From Pirellulales bacterium (GTDB lineage Bacteria > Planctomycetota > Planctomycetia > Pirellulales > Thermoguttaceae), in NCBI GenBank assembly GCA_030605745.1, contig JAUWHT010000160.1:1-8304 (forward strand): a stretch of DNA of 8,304 bases, written 5' to 3'. Below the pieces are notes generated by a model. It saw nothing but the letters and a program-made list of their open reading frames with translations, had not been told where the DNA came from and made no database searches. Made by a program: the position numbers and the translations under genes. Shown here piece by piece: positions 1-6,135 of the stretch; position 1 is the stretch's first letter; each line of letters starts with the position of its first letter.

Positions 1-121
1 GCTCGCCCGGCATCGGCGACATAGCAAAGACTACGAGAAAACAACGGCTTCCAGCGAAGCCTTCACCTACATCGCCATGATCTACCTGATGTCCAAACGC
101 CTTGCAAAGGCTCAAAATTGA
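1..121 (+). CDS. IS5-family transposase, C-terminal end (cut by window edge)
   Basis: Reading from base 2, the frame gives 39 residues ending in TGA at 119-121. It contains the string RRHSKDYEKTTASSEAFTYI, which matches the usual C-terminal tail of IS5-group DDE transposases (pattern: aromatic-Leu-x-R-H-R-R-x-S-K-D-Y-E, then SEA-x-x-Y-I-A-M). These enzymes cut and rejoin the IS ends. The catalytic Asp and Glu residues lie further upstream, outside the window, so I cannot judge whether the element is intact. The family assignment rests on motif memory, not a search. Confidence 0.85.
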   Translation, partial: LARHRRHSKDYEKTTASSEAFTYIAMIYLMSKRLAKAQN

Positions 122-141
122 ATTTCAAAACACGTTCTAAG
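1..141 (+). mobile_element. IS5-family insertion sequence, right end
   Basis: About 20 bp of AT-rich sequence follows the transposase stop and ends near 141, where a different repeat (142-270) begins abruptly. The terminal stretch read inward (CTTAGAACGTGTTTTGAAAT) looks like an IS terminal inverted repeat. The other end is outside the window, so neither the exact boundary nor a target duplication can be confirmed. Confidence 0.55.
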
Positions 142-270
142 GTAACCGTTCACGCAACCGCTGATGGGCCTTCGGCCGTGCCAAAGTGTTACCCGTGAGC
201 GATTGTTCTTAGTATCGCATAAATCCGAGACGGGGTCAAGTACCCGAATCTCGATCGGTCTGGATTTCCT
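142..270. repeat. Direct repeat copy 1 (possible IS66-like end or MITE remnant)
   Basis: This 129-bp segment begins GTAACCGTTCACG and is repeated in the same orientation at 2609-2736 with about seven substitutions and one short indel. The GTAA start resembles termini of IS66-family elements, and GGTTAC at 272-277 could be a weak opposite terminus for this copy, giving a roughly 136-bp MITE-like unit. No reading frame in it looks coding. IS66 membership is inference. Confidence 0.7.
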
Positions 271-310
271 AGGTTACTGCCAATCACATTGCTGTCCAAC
301 CAATTACCCT
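271..310. other. Short spacer between two repeats, no gene
   Basis: Low-GC spacer between direct repeat copy 1 and the palindrome that starts at 311. I see no coding frame, promoter or RNA structure here apart from the GGTTAC hexamer at 272-277. Confidence 0.5.
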
Positions 311-407
311 TTGGGGTCAGAGCGCACTTAGTCATTAGTAGAACATTCCACCCGTTACTGTTGGTTTGTACCGGGGTCCCTAATGACTAAGTGCGCTCTG
401 ACCCCAA
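311..407. repeat. 97-bp palindrome with 27-bp perfect arms
   Basis: Bases 311-337 are the exact reverse complement of 381-407, with a 43-bp loop between. Each arm starts, from the outside, TTGGGGTCAGAGCGCACTTA. GGGGTCAGAGC-type arms are, from memory, common in REP-like palindromes mobilised by Y1 (RAYT) transposases; no such transposase is in the window, so this would be a non-autonomous copy. The right arm and part of the loop are read as the last codons of the glycosidase gene, whose stop is at 355-357. Confidence 0.85.
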
Positions 408-2586
408 GACCTCCTTTCGATTGTCTGACCGCTCCTGGAGCGGAGGTTACAGAGGCGTCAAAGACCAACACCTCAAAAGGCTTCAACTCCAATCGATGTC
501 CTCGGCCCGCGGATACCTCGATTGCCGGCTTGTCGACATCTTGCTTCCACGGGCTCCTGAGGGCGTACTTCTGCGGTGCGTCCTTGGGCAGCTCGAAGGC
601 CTTGCCGATGTCCAGCGTGAACTCCGCGGCCCGGTCGTCGGGGTTGCGGAGCACGAGGATGCTTTTGCGCTTTGACCACGAGGCCCAGCCGTACACTTGG
701 GCCTTCGCCGGATCGCCGCCGATCCAGTGCGTATCGACCAGCACGTCCGAATTGGCCCGCGACCATTTCGCCGCCTCGGCCAGGGCGTCCCAGGTTTCGG
801 GCGTCATCAACTCCGGCGTGATGTACAGTTCCTGAAGATTCGTTCCCGTGCCGAAAAAGGAGCGGATTTCGTCGATGATGTCGCCCGATGCGTAGGTGGG
901 GCGGTAGCCGACCTTCGGATCAAACGGGTTGCCGAAAGGAAAATGGTTAATGTACACCCCGTGGAGCATCAGTGAATTGATCGGATACAGCGGCGCCCTC
1001 TCAAGGATGCGATGATAAACCTCGCTGTCGCGGTACGTGATCCACTGCTGACGCACGGAGCCCTTGCCCAAGACGCCCGAATTGCTCCCCTGGCGCCAAA
1101 TTGCGTCGGCATATCGCAGCCAGAAGGGCGAGGGCCACGTTCCCGTGGACGGGTTGACGAACACCTCCGGATTGACCCGACGCAACTGGCCAATCAGCCG
1201 CAGCAGGGCCTCCACGTCGCTTCTGAACTGGCCCGCTCCCGGCTGATTATTTCCCGCACCAAAACCGTCGAACTTGAAATAGTTCACGTCATATTTTCGG
1301 ACCATGTTGACGCAGGCGGTCCGGACCCGGGCGTAATACCTGGGGCCGGCCAGCGACAAGCCCCGACCGTTCGTCTCGAAACCTTGCTTGCGGCCGGATT
1401 CGATCCTTGCGGCCTTCCCAGGGTAGCCACCAAACGGAGAAAACCACACGCCCAAACGTGCATCGAGTTTTTCTGCTGCCCGCCGCGCCGGCGCGAAGCC
1501 GTTGGGGTAACCTGAGTGAAACTGCCACACCAGGGTTTCATCATCCCACACCCAATCGTGAACGAACGAATCAATCACAACCCCCCGCTTCTTGACCAAC
1601 TCTTGGCCAAACGCACCGATTGCCTTCAGCCAGGTCTGCTCCTGCCTTTGCCGAAACCGTTTGGCTTCCTCTGCATCTTTCTTTAGTTTTCTCCAGTACT
1701 CCGCGCCGATTTCATAGCCGTTATTATGATGCAGAAACGGCCGGTAGGGGTGTGCCCGCTCACGCTCAAGATACCACAAGAAGCCGCGGCGCAACTGCCC
1801 CTCCGGCACGACGCCGACCACCGAGCTGTAGGCGAGCGGCTCGCCAGGCTTCACCAAGGCGTTGCAGGGATAACTACACCGGAATTGCCTCAAGTTGCCG
1901 GTTGCGGAACTGGAACTCAATATCCGGGCCTTCGACATCGGGTGCTCACAGGCAAAGAACATATTGCCCGCCACCACGGGTGAGCCGTCCACGCTGCCGA
2001 CCACCTCGGCCCCGGGCGCGGCCAACTCCAGGAGCACGAGTTCCGTGACCTCGACGGCCTCGTCTTTCGTGTCCAAAAGCACATGCTGACGCACGTAGTT
2101 CGACCCGTCACGCAGAACCACCCGCCACTGGACTCGAAGGTTGCCGTCGGAGGAAGCCAGATTGACGACGATCTGCTTACCACCGAACCGCTCCGCCAGT
2201 CTCGGCGAGTGGTTGTCTGGCTTCAGCTTCTTCAGTTCGGGCTGGCCGACGATTGCCAGATCGGAAGCTTTCACAATCCGCGAGCCCGGCAAAGGCGATG
2301 AGGCCAAAACGATCTGAAAGCACTCGGTCTTCGCCAATCGGAGCACGGCCGCGGAAAGCTTATTCGTCGCGCTTGCGGGCTTGAGTCGGCCTTCGGAGGT
2401 CTCCCAGGCGAACGAAAGCATGTCATTCTTCAAGGCCAACGAAGTCCCGTCGATGGTGCCTTTTGCCTCGCCCGGCCCCGGCCCAGGAAACTCAAGTCCC
2501 CGTGCCGAGCCACCTGAGAAGGCCAGCAGCACCGCAACAAGAGCGGCCACATTTGCAGACCAATGACCATGTTCTTTCTCTATCAT
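355..2586 (-). CDS. Secreted clan GH-D (GH36/GH27-like) alpha-galactosidase-type glycosidase
   Basis: 743 residues. A basic/polar N-terminus and hydrophobic segment (about 12-24, AALVAVLLAFSGG) form a likely signal peptide, so the enzyme is probably exported. Residues about 40-290 look like an all-beta N-terminal domain. Residues about 330-600 look like the catalytic barrel: DSFVHDWVWDD (339-349), GVWFSPFGGYP (379-389) and NYFKFDG (435-441). D440 matches the nucleophile position of the K-x-D motif in clan GH-D. YADAIWRQGS (492-501, D494) is a candidate acid/base region. A beta-rich C-terminal domain follows from about 625. Family knowledge suggests hydrolysis of alpha-galactosides or a related glycan; the substrate is not evident. 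The ATG at 2586 has AAGGA just upstream. The last 17 residues (727-743) derive from the palindrome at 311-407 and are probably not native. The only promoter candidate seen lies in direct repeat copy 2. Confidence 0.7.
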   Translation of the reverse strand: MIEKEHGHWSANVAALVAVLLAFSGGSARGLEFPGPGPGEAKGTIDGTSLALKNDMLSFAWETSEGRLKPASATNKLSAAVLRLAKTECFQIVLASSPLPGSRIVKASDLAIVGQPELKKLKPDNHSPRLAERFGGKQIVVNLASSDGNLRVQWRVVLRDGSNYVRQHVLLDTKDEAVEVTELVLLELAAPGAEVVGSVDGSPVVAGNMFFACEHPMSKARILSSSSATGNLRQFRCSYPCNALVKPGEPLAYSSVVGVVPEGQLRRGFLWYLERERAHPYRPFLHHNNGYEIGAEYWRKLKKDAEEAKRFRQRQEQTWLKAIGAFGQELVKKRGVVIDSFVHDWVWDDETLVWQFHSGYPNGFAPARRAAEKLDARLGVWFSPFGGYPGKAARIESGRKQGFETNGRGLSLAGPRYYARVRTACVNMVRKYDVNYFKFDGFGAGNNQPGAGQFRSDVEALLRLIGQLRRVNPEVFVNPSTGTWPSPFWLRYADAIWRQGSNSGVLGKGSVRQQWITYRDSEVYHRILERAPLYPINSLMLHGVYINHFPFGNPFDPKVGYRPTYASGDIIDEIRSFFGTGTNLQELYITPELMTPETWDALAEAAKWSRANSDVLVDTHWIGGDPAKAQVYGWASWSKRKSILVLRNPDDRAAEFTLDIGKAFELPKDAPQKYALRSPWKQDVDKPAIEVSAGRGHRLELKPFEVLVFDASVTSAPGAVRQSKGGLGVRAHLVIRDPGTNQQ

Positions 2587-2608
2587 TCTTCTGATCCTTT
2601 CGATTCTC

Positions 2609-2736
2609 GTAACCGTTCACGCAACCGCTGATGGGCCTTTGGCCGTGCCAAAGTGTTACCCATGAGCGATTGTTCTTAGTATCACATAAATCCGAGACAG
2701 GATCAAGTACCCAAATCTCGACGTTCTGGATTTCTT
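2609..2736. repeat. Direct repeat copy 2
   Basis: Same orientation as 142-270 and collinear at a constant offset of 2467 bp, apart from a short indel near 2721. It begins GTAACCGTTCACG and ends GGATTTCTT. It starts 22 bp upstream of the glycosidase start codon, so that gene's leader and probably its promoter lie in the repeat. Nearly all substitutions against copy 1 are G-to-A or C-to-T. Confidence 0.8.
2678..2706 (-). promoter_or_regulatory. Candidate sigma-70 promoter inside direct repeat copy 2, facing the glycosidase gene
   Basis: On the minus strand, TTGATC (2701-2706) is followed after exactly 17 bp by GATACT (2678-2683), with TG one base before it as in extended -10 promoters. Transcription would start near 2671 and run into the gene at 2586, giving a leader of about 85 nt. 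The same arrangement is present in copy 1 (TTGACC at 234-239, GATACT at 211-216). This is consensus matching by eye. Confidence 0.45.
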
Positions 2737-2969
2737 GATCGGCGGGCCCCGGGCTGTTCCACTACACCACCAGTACACTTCATTCTGAACAAGGGTTTCA
2801 GAGAAGTCAAGGCCCCGGCAGCCCGCCACCGGGCAAAATTTGGAGATTTATTGCCACCTTAGGCCTACCAGAGGGGAGGGCCATCTGCTACGATCTACGA
2901 AAGGGGCGAGGGATGAGGGGCGAGGGGTGAAGACAACCGGCTTTCCACTTTCCGCTTTGAGGAGTTTCT
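2737..2969. other. Intergenic region upstream of the enolase-superfamily gene
   Basis: No gene of its own is seen. It holds a GC-rich part with GGGCTG (near 2750) and CAGCCC (near 2820) complementary over about 70 bp, several G runs (2873-2880), and the four-tract G motif at 2903-2927. GAGGAG at 2959-2964, 5 nt before the ATG at 2970, is the ribosome binding site of the next gene. No convincing -10/-35 pair was found. Confidence 0.55.
2902..2930 (+). repeat. G-rich tandem heptamer-like repeat, potential G-quadruplex
   Basis: Four G runs at 2903-2906, 2910-2912, 2917-2920 and 2924-2927 are separated by CGA, ATGA and CGA. This fits the canonical pattern of four tracts with short loops. The unit GGGGCGAGGG(A/G)TGA is imperfectly repeated. 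It is on the sense strand, about 40 nt before the start codon of the enolase-superfamily gene, so it may lie in its mRNA leader. Similar GGGGCGAGGG strings are, from memory, frequent between planctomycete genes. Confidence 0.6.
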
Positions 2970-4322
2970 ATGTCGAAATCTACTGACATTCGTTTGCTTG
3001 AAGTCACTGCCGAGACTGAGAATTTTGCTTTCCGCACGCCGCTGAAGTTCGGCGGCCAAGTGGTCAGCGACGTGGTCCTGCTGCATGTGACCACCAAGGT
3101 CGAGACCCGCGACGGAAAACGCGGCGAGGGTTTTGGGTCGATGCCGATGGCCAACATCTGGGCCTGGCCAGGTAAGCAGGTTTCGCCCGACGAGTCGCTG
3201 GCGGCGATGATCGAACTGGCCCGGCGACTGGCCCGCCAGGCGAACGACTACCAGGGCATCGGCCACCCACTGGAAATCACTTATGAGTTGGCCGAGGCGT
3301 ACCAGTCGGCGGCCGATGAAGTGACCGGCGCGGCGGGTCTGGCCGAGCCGATGCCGCGGCTGGCACAGCTTGTGGCGGCCAGCCCAGTCGAAGCGGCCAT
3401 CCACGACGCCTACGGCAAGACGCTGGGCCAGAATTCGTACAACCTGCTTTCGGCCGATTTTGTCAGTCGCGACCTGTCGGCTTACCTGACCGACGAGTTT
3501 GCCGGCGAGTACCTCGACCGGTACACGCTGCGGGCGCCCAAGGCGTCGATGCCGCTGTACCATCTGATCGGCGCGCTGGACCCGTTGACTGACGGCGACA
3601 TCGAGACCCGCATCGACGACGGGCTGCCGGAGACGCTGCCCGAATGGATCGCCGCCGACGGGTTGACGCACCTGAAAATCAAACTGGGCGGCGATGACCT
3701 GCCGTGGGACGTGGAGCGGGTGGTTTCGATCGAGCGGGTGGCAAGCGAGGCGCAGGCGGCGCGCGGCTGCACGTCGTGGTGCTACTCGGCCGACTTCAAC
3801 GAGAAGTGTGCCGACGTGCAGTACGTGCTCGATTTCCTGGCCCGGGTCGGCGAGCGATCGCCCGAGGCGCTCGAGCGTTTGCAGTACATCGAGCAGCCTA
3901 CGCACCGCGATCTGCGGGCGAACCGGGAAAACCGTATGCACGAAGCGGCCAAGATCAAGCCGGTGGTAATCGACGAATCGCTGGTCGATTTCGAGAGCCT
4001 ACAGTTAAGCCGCGAGCTAGGCTACTCGGGCGTTGCGCTGAAGGCGTGCAAGGGTCATAGCGAGGCCCTGCTGATGGGCGCGGCGGCGCAGAAGTACGGC
4101 ATGTTCCTGTGCGTGCAGGACCTGACTTGTCCGGGCGCGTCGTTCTTGCACTCGGCCAGCCTATCGGCGCGGATTCCCACGATAGCCGCCATCGAGGGCA
4201 ACGCCCGGCAATACTGCCCCGCCGCCAACCGGGGCTGGGCCGAGCGATTCCCCAGCATGTTCGAGATCACCGACGGCACGCTGGGCACCGCCGCGTTGGA
4301 CGGGCCGGGGTTGGGGTTTTGA
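2970..4322 (+). CDS. Enolase-superfamily (mandelate racemase/muconate lactonizing) enzyme
   Basis: 450 residues, longer than the usual 360-400. The N-terminal capping domain (about 7-150) is followed by a TIM-barrel with superfamily landmarks in order: THLKIKLGG (K236-x-K238, catalytic lysine pair), SADFNE (D275, metal ligand), YIEQPT (E308, metal ligand), VIDES (D335, metal ligand, with E336), and ALKACKG (K358, K361), placed like the second catalytic lysine of the MLE/dipeptide-epimerase type. With Mg2+ these enzymes abstract a proton alpha to a carboxylate, giving epimerisation, cycloisomerisation or dehydration; the substrate cannot be read from sequence. There is no signal peptide, so it is cytoplasmic. 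The ATG at 2970 is fixed by GAGGAG 5 nt upstream. It appears monocistronic and converges on the nagA-like gene. The extra length lies partly in an insertion around residues 160-225 between cap and barrel. Confidence 0.85.
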   Translation: MSKSTDIRLLEVTAETENFAFRTPLKFGGQVVSDVVLLHVTTKVETRDGKRGEGFGSMPMANIWAWPGKQVSPDESLAAMIELARRLARQANDYQGIGHPLEITYELAEAYQSAADEVTGAAGLAEPMPRLAQLVAASPVEAAIHDAYGKTLGQNSYNLLSADFVSRDLSAYLTDEFAGEYLDRYTLRAPKASMPLYHLIGALDPLTDGDIETRIDDGLPETLPEWIAADGLTHLKIKLGGDDLPWDVERVVSIERVASEAQAARGCTSWCYSADFNEKCADVQYVLDFLARVGERSPEALERLQYIEQPTHRDLRANRENRMHEAAKIKPVVIDESLVDFESLQLSRELGYSGVALKACKGHSEALLMGAAAQKYGMFLCVQDLTCPGASFLHSASLSARIPTIAAIEGNARQYCPAANRGWAERFPSMFEITDGTLGTAALDGPGLGF

Positions 4323-4356
4323 GGAAACCGCCTATTACAATCGTTTTGCTTCAGTT

Positions 4357-4414
4357 CGTTTAGCCCCGGCGTCCACGCCGGGCAGGCACGCCGCGTAGAC
4401 GCGGCGGCTAAACG
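4357..4414. repeat. Cloverleaf-like palindromic element, copy A
   Basis: Nine-base outer arms CGTTTAGCC (4357-4365) and GGCTAAACG (4406-4414) enclose two perfect 7-bp hairpins: CCGGCGT/ACGCCGG (4366-4372, 4375-4381) and GCCGCGT/ACGCGGC (4390-4396, 4399-4405). The whole can fold as a three-way junction on either strand. It sits between convergent genes and may act as a bidirectional terminator, though it has no U tract. The nagA stop codon (4408-4410) is in its outer arm. A degenerate second copy lies at 6083-6135, so it is a dispersed repeat. Confidence 0.8.
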
Positions 4415-5634
4415 CTTCGTCTTGAGACGTTAAAGAGAGCCCGGCACGCGGGGCAAGCCCCGCCGCTACACGGTGAATTGCCCGTAACTGCATGTCCGAA
4501 AACCACTTCGCCGCCTACCAGCGTGGTGCGAACTGTGAACTCGTCGTCCAGATCGAACAGCACCAGGTCGGCCGGGTCGCCTGGCTCGAGGCCGCCTGGC
4601 TCGATGTTTAGCAACTTTGCCGGGTGATCGACCGCCATGCTTATGGCCTCTTGCAGACTGACGCCGGCGAACTGCATTACGTTGGCTATTCCGGCGCCGA
4701 TCGGCAGCGACGCCCCGGCCATTACCTCGGTTTGTCCGGCGACTACCAGCCGGCCGTTGGTGAGTATCTCGACTTCGTGGAAGTCTCCATAGTGCCGGCC
4801 GGGGGGCAACCCGGCATTGGCCGACATGTCGCTGACCAGGATACACCGCTCGGGCGTCTTGGCGCGGACGAACGTCTTAACGACCTCCGGCGGCAGGTGA
4901 TGGCCGTCGACGATCAGGCCGGCAACCAGGCGGTCATCGGCAAGCTGGTCCCAGATGTAGTTGTTGTGCCGATGGATCATCTGGTGTGAGCCGTTGCCCA
5001 GGTGTGTGCTCATCCGTGCTCCGGCGTCGACGGCCGCGCGGATTTGTGCCGAATTGGCCGCCGTGTGTCCGATAGATACGATCGTACCGCTGTTGACCAC
5101 GCGCTGGACGAACGTTGGCGACTCGTCGAACTCGACCGACATGGTGAGAATTCGGATCCGCCCGCCGGCGGCTTCTTGCAGTCGGCGGAACTCGTCCCAG
5201 TCCGGCCGGCGACAATGCTCCAGCGGATGGGCTCCCCGGGCACCGTCCTCGGTCGTGATGTATGGCCCTTCGAGGTGGATTCCGGCAATCCGTCGCGCCA
5301 ACCGGGGCGACTCGCACGCAGCGGCAATTGTACGCAAGGCGTGCTCAAGCACGTCAAGCGGTGCGGTGATCACCGTCGGACAGAACTGTGTTACCCCAAA
5401 GGCGTCCATCTGCCGGACGATCTTGGCAACCTTCTCCGGCGTCAAATCGGCCGAACTGAACGACCGCCCGGCGTATCCATTCTGCTGGACGTCGATCAGT
5501 CCCGGGGCGATCCAGGGCCAGGCTTTCGTTTTCTCGCCTTCGGCCGCGCAGGGTACCACCTGGGTGATTTTGCCTTGGGCGATTTCCAGGTGTACAGGCT
5601 GGCTGGTGTCGTAGCGTCGGCCGAATAGTTGCAT
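4408..5634 (-). CDS. nagA: N-acetylglucosamine-6-phosphate deacetylase
   Basis: Amidohydrolase-superfamily enzyme that removes acetate from GlcNAc-6-phosphate in the cytoplasm, giving glucosamine-6-phosphate for glycolysis or wall recycling. 408 residues from the ATG at 5634, close to the usual 380-400. Landmarks in order: APGLIDVQQNGYAG (43-56; Q50 and N52 replace the His-x-His, as in E. coli NagA), GIHLEGPY (118-125; E122 metal ligand), SIGHT (H190), STHLGNG (H211), VDGHH (H245), LVSDMSANAG (catalytic D269), and GLEPGDPADLVLFD (348-361) at the end of the fold. A longer frame from 5817 would overlap the preceding gene by 163 bp and adds non-homologous sequence, so I chose 5634; no strong Shine-Dalgarno is visible. 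The gene lies 20 bp after the 5655-6062 gene, suggesting co-transcription. About 20 C-terminal residues (after about 388) come from palindromic repeats and are unlikely to be native. Confidence 0.87.
   Translation of the reverse strand: MQLFGRRYDTSQPVHLEIAQGKITQVVPCAAEGEKTKAWPWIAPGLIDVQQNGYAGRSFSSADLTPEKVAKIVRQMDAFGVTQFCPTVITAPLDVLEHALRTIAAACESPRLARRIAGIHLEGPYITTEDGARGAHPLEHCRRPDWDEFRRLQEAAGGRIRILTMSVEFDESPTFVQRVVNSGTIVSIGHTAANSAQIRAAVDAGARMSTHLGNGSHQMIHRHNNYIWDQLADDRLVAGLIVDGHHLPPEVVKTFVRAKTPERCILVSDMSANAGLPPGRHYGDFHEVEILTNGRLVVAGQTEVMAGASLPIGAGIANVMQFAGVSLQEAISMAVDHPAKLLNIEPGGLEPGDPADLVLFDLDDEFTVRTTLVGGEVVFGHAVTGNSPCSGGACPACRALFNVSRRSV
4418..4463. repeat. Two short hairpins inside the 3' end of nagA
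   Basis: CGTCTTGAGACG (4418-4429) is a 5-bp inverted repeat with a 2-bp centre. GCGGGGC (4448-4454) and GCCCCGC (4457-4463) form a very GC-rich hairpin just before the presumed native end of the nagA coding region. Together with the cloverleaf element they make a stack of structures between the convergent genes that could stop transcription from either side. No U tract follows. Confidence 0.55.
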
Positions 5635-5654
5635 GGGCACTAGTTTAGCCGGTC

Positions 5655-6062
5655 TCAATGTGCCGCGGAACCGTCGGGCCGCATGTAGACCCATTGCCGG
5701 CCGATGCCGTTCCATTGGAACGGGTGAGTGCCGTTGTTCGACGACCATCGGGGCGAGTAGTCCCAGTGGAACGGGTCGCTGAAGGCCACCGGCCGCTGGT
5801 TCGAGAAACCGAACCACTTCATGGCGGCCAGCCGCCGCAGCCGCTGGCGCGTGCGGAATTCGGCCTTCTGGCGGACCGCCATCTTTGGGTCCTTGTAATC
5901 ACGGTCGTAACGTTCGTAGAACCACATCTCCGGCGTGGGCGCCAGCTCACCCGGCGAAATGCCGCTTTTGAGGCTGGACTTCGTGGTCGTAGGTCTTTCC
6001 GCCAGGGCGGGTCCCGCCATGAACACGACCAAAAGGGAAACGGCAATCGAAAGCCTCATCAT
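5655..6062 (-). CDS. Small secreted aromatic-rich protein of unknown function
   Basis: 135 residues. Residues 1-21 are a clean signal peptide (hydrophobic core SIAVSLLVVFMAG, A-L-A at 19-21, cleavage before E22). The mature part of about 114 residues has a charged middle rich in Arg and Lys (51-82) and an aromatic-rich second half with W83, W100, W106, W117 and W124 plus many Phe and Tyr (WFGFSNQRP, DPFHWDYSPRW, WNGIGRQWVY). There are no cysteines in the mature part, no membrane segment and no catalytic motif I recognise. The ATG at 6062 has a perfect AGGAGG (6070-6075) 7 nt upstream; a second ATG follows directly. The gene ends 20 bp before nagA, so the two may share an mRNA. From memory it resembles a family of small planctomycete exported proteins; I cannot assign a role. 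Confidence 0.8.
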   Translation of the reverse strand: MMRLSIAVSLLVVFMAGPALAERPTTTKSSLKSGISPGELAPTPEMWFYERYDRDYKDPKMAVRQKAEFRTRQRLRRLAAMKWFGFSNQRPVAFSDPFHWDYSPRWSSNNGTHPFQWNGIGRQWVYMRPDGSAAH

Positions 6063-6082
6063 GCGAAATCCTCCTGTTCAGT

Positions 6083-6135
6083 CTTGCCCCGGCGTCCACG
6101 CGGGAGCCGCGCCGCGTGGACGCGGCGGCTAAACG
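6083..6135. repeat. Cloverleaf-like palindromic element, copy B (decayed)
   Basis: Same orientation and order as the element at 4357-4414: CCGGCGTCCACG (6089-6100), a perfect hairpin GCCGCGT/ACGCGGC (6111-6117, 6120-6126), and right outer arm GGCTAAACG (6127-6135). The left outer arm has decayed (CTTGCC), and the first hairpin is imperfect. It lies directly upstream of the ribosome binding site of the small secreted protein, in its probable leader. Confidence 0.75.

Noticed and set aside
142..2736. Composite transposon formed by the two 130-bp repeats
   Set aside because: Neither copy encodes a transposase, both show the same end in direct orientation, and no target duplication is visible outside them.
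2737..2790. Minus-strand stretch resembling a tRNA D-arm (GGTGTAGTGGAACAGC)
   Set aside because: No matching acceptor stem, anticodon stem or T-loop (GGTTCGA) follows; at most a chance match or a decayed fragment.
2895..3941. Minus-strand open frame of 348 codons opposite the enolase-superfamily gene
   Set aside because: An Arg/Gln/His-rich shadow frame caused by high GC; the plus strand carries all the catalytic motifs of a known superfamily.
5635..5817. Longer nagA start at 5817
   Set aside because: It would overlap the small secreted protein gene by 163 bp, adds sequence unlike other NagA proteins, and homology begins right at the ATG at 5634.
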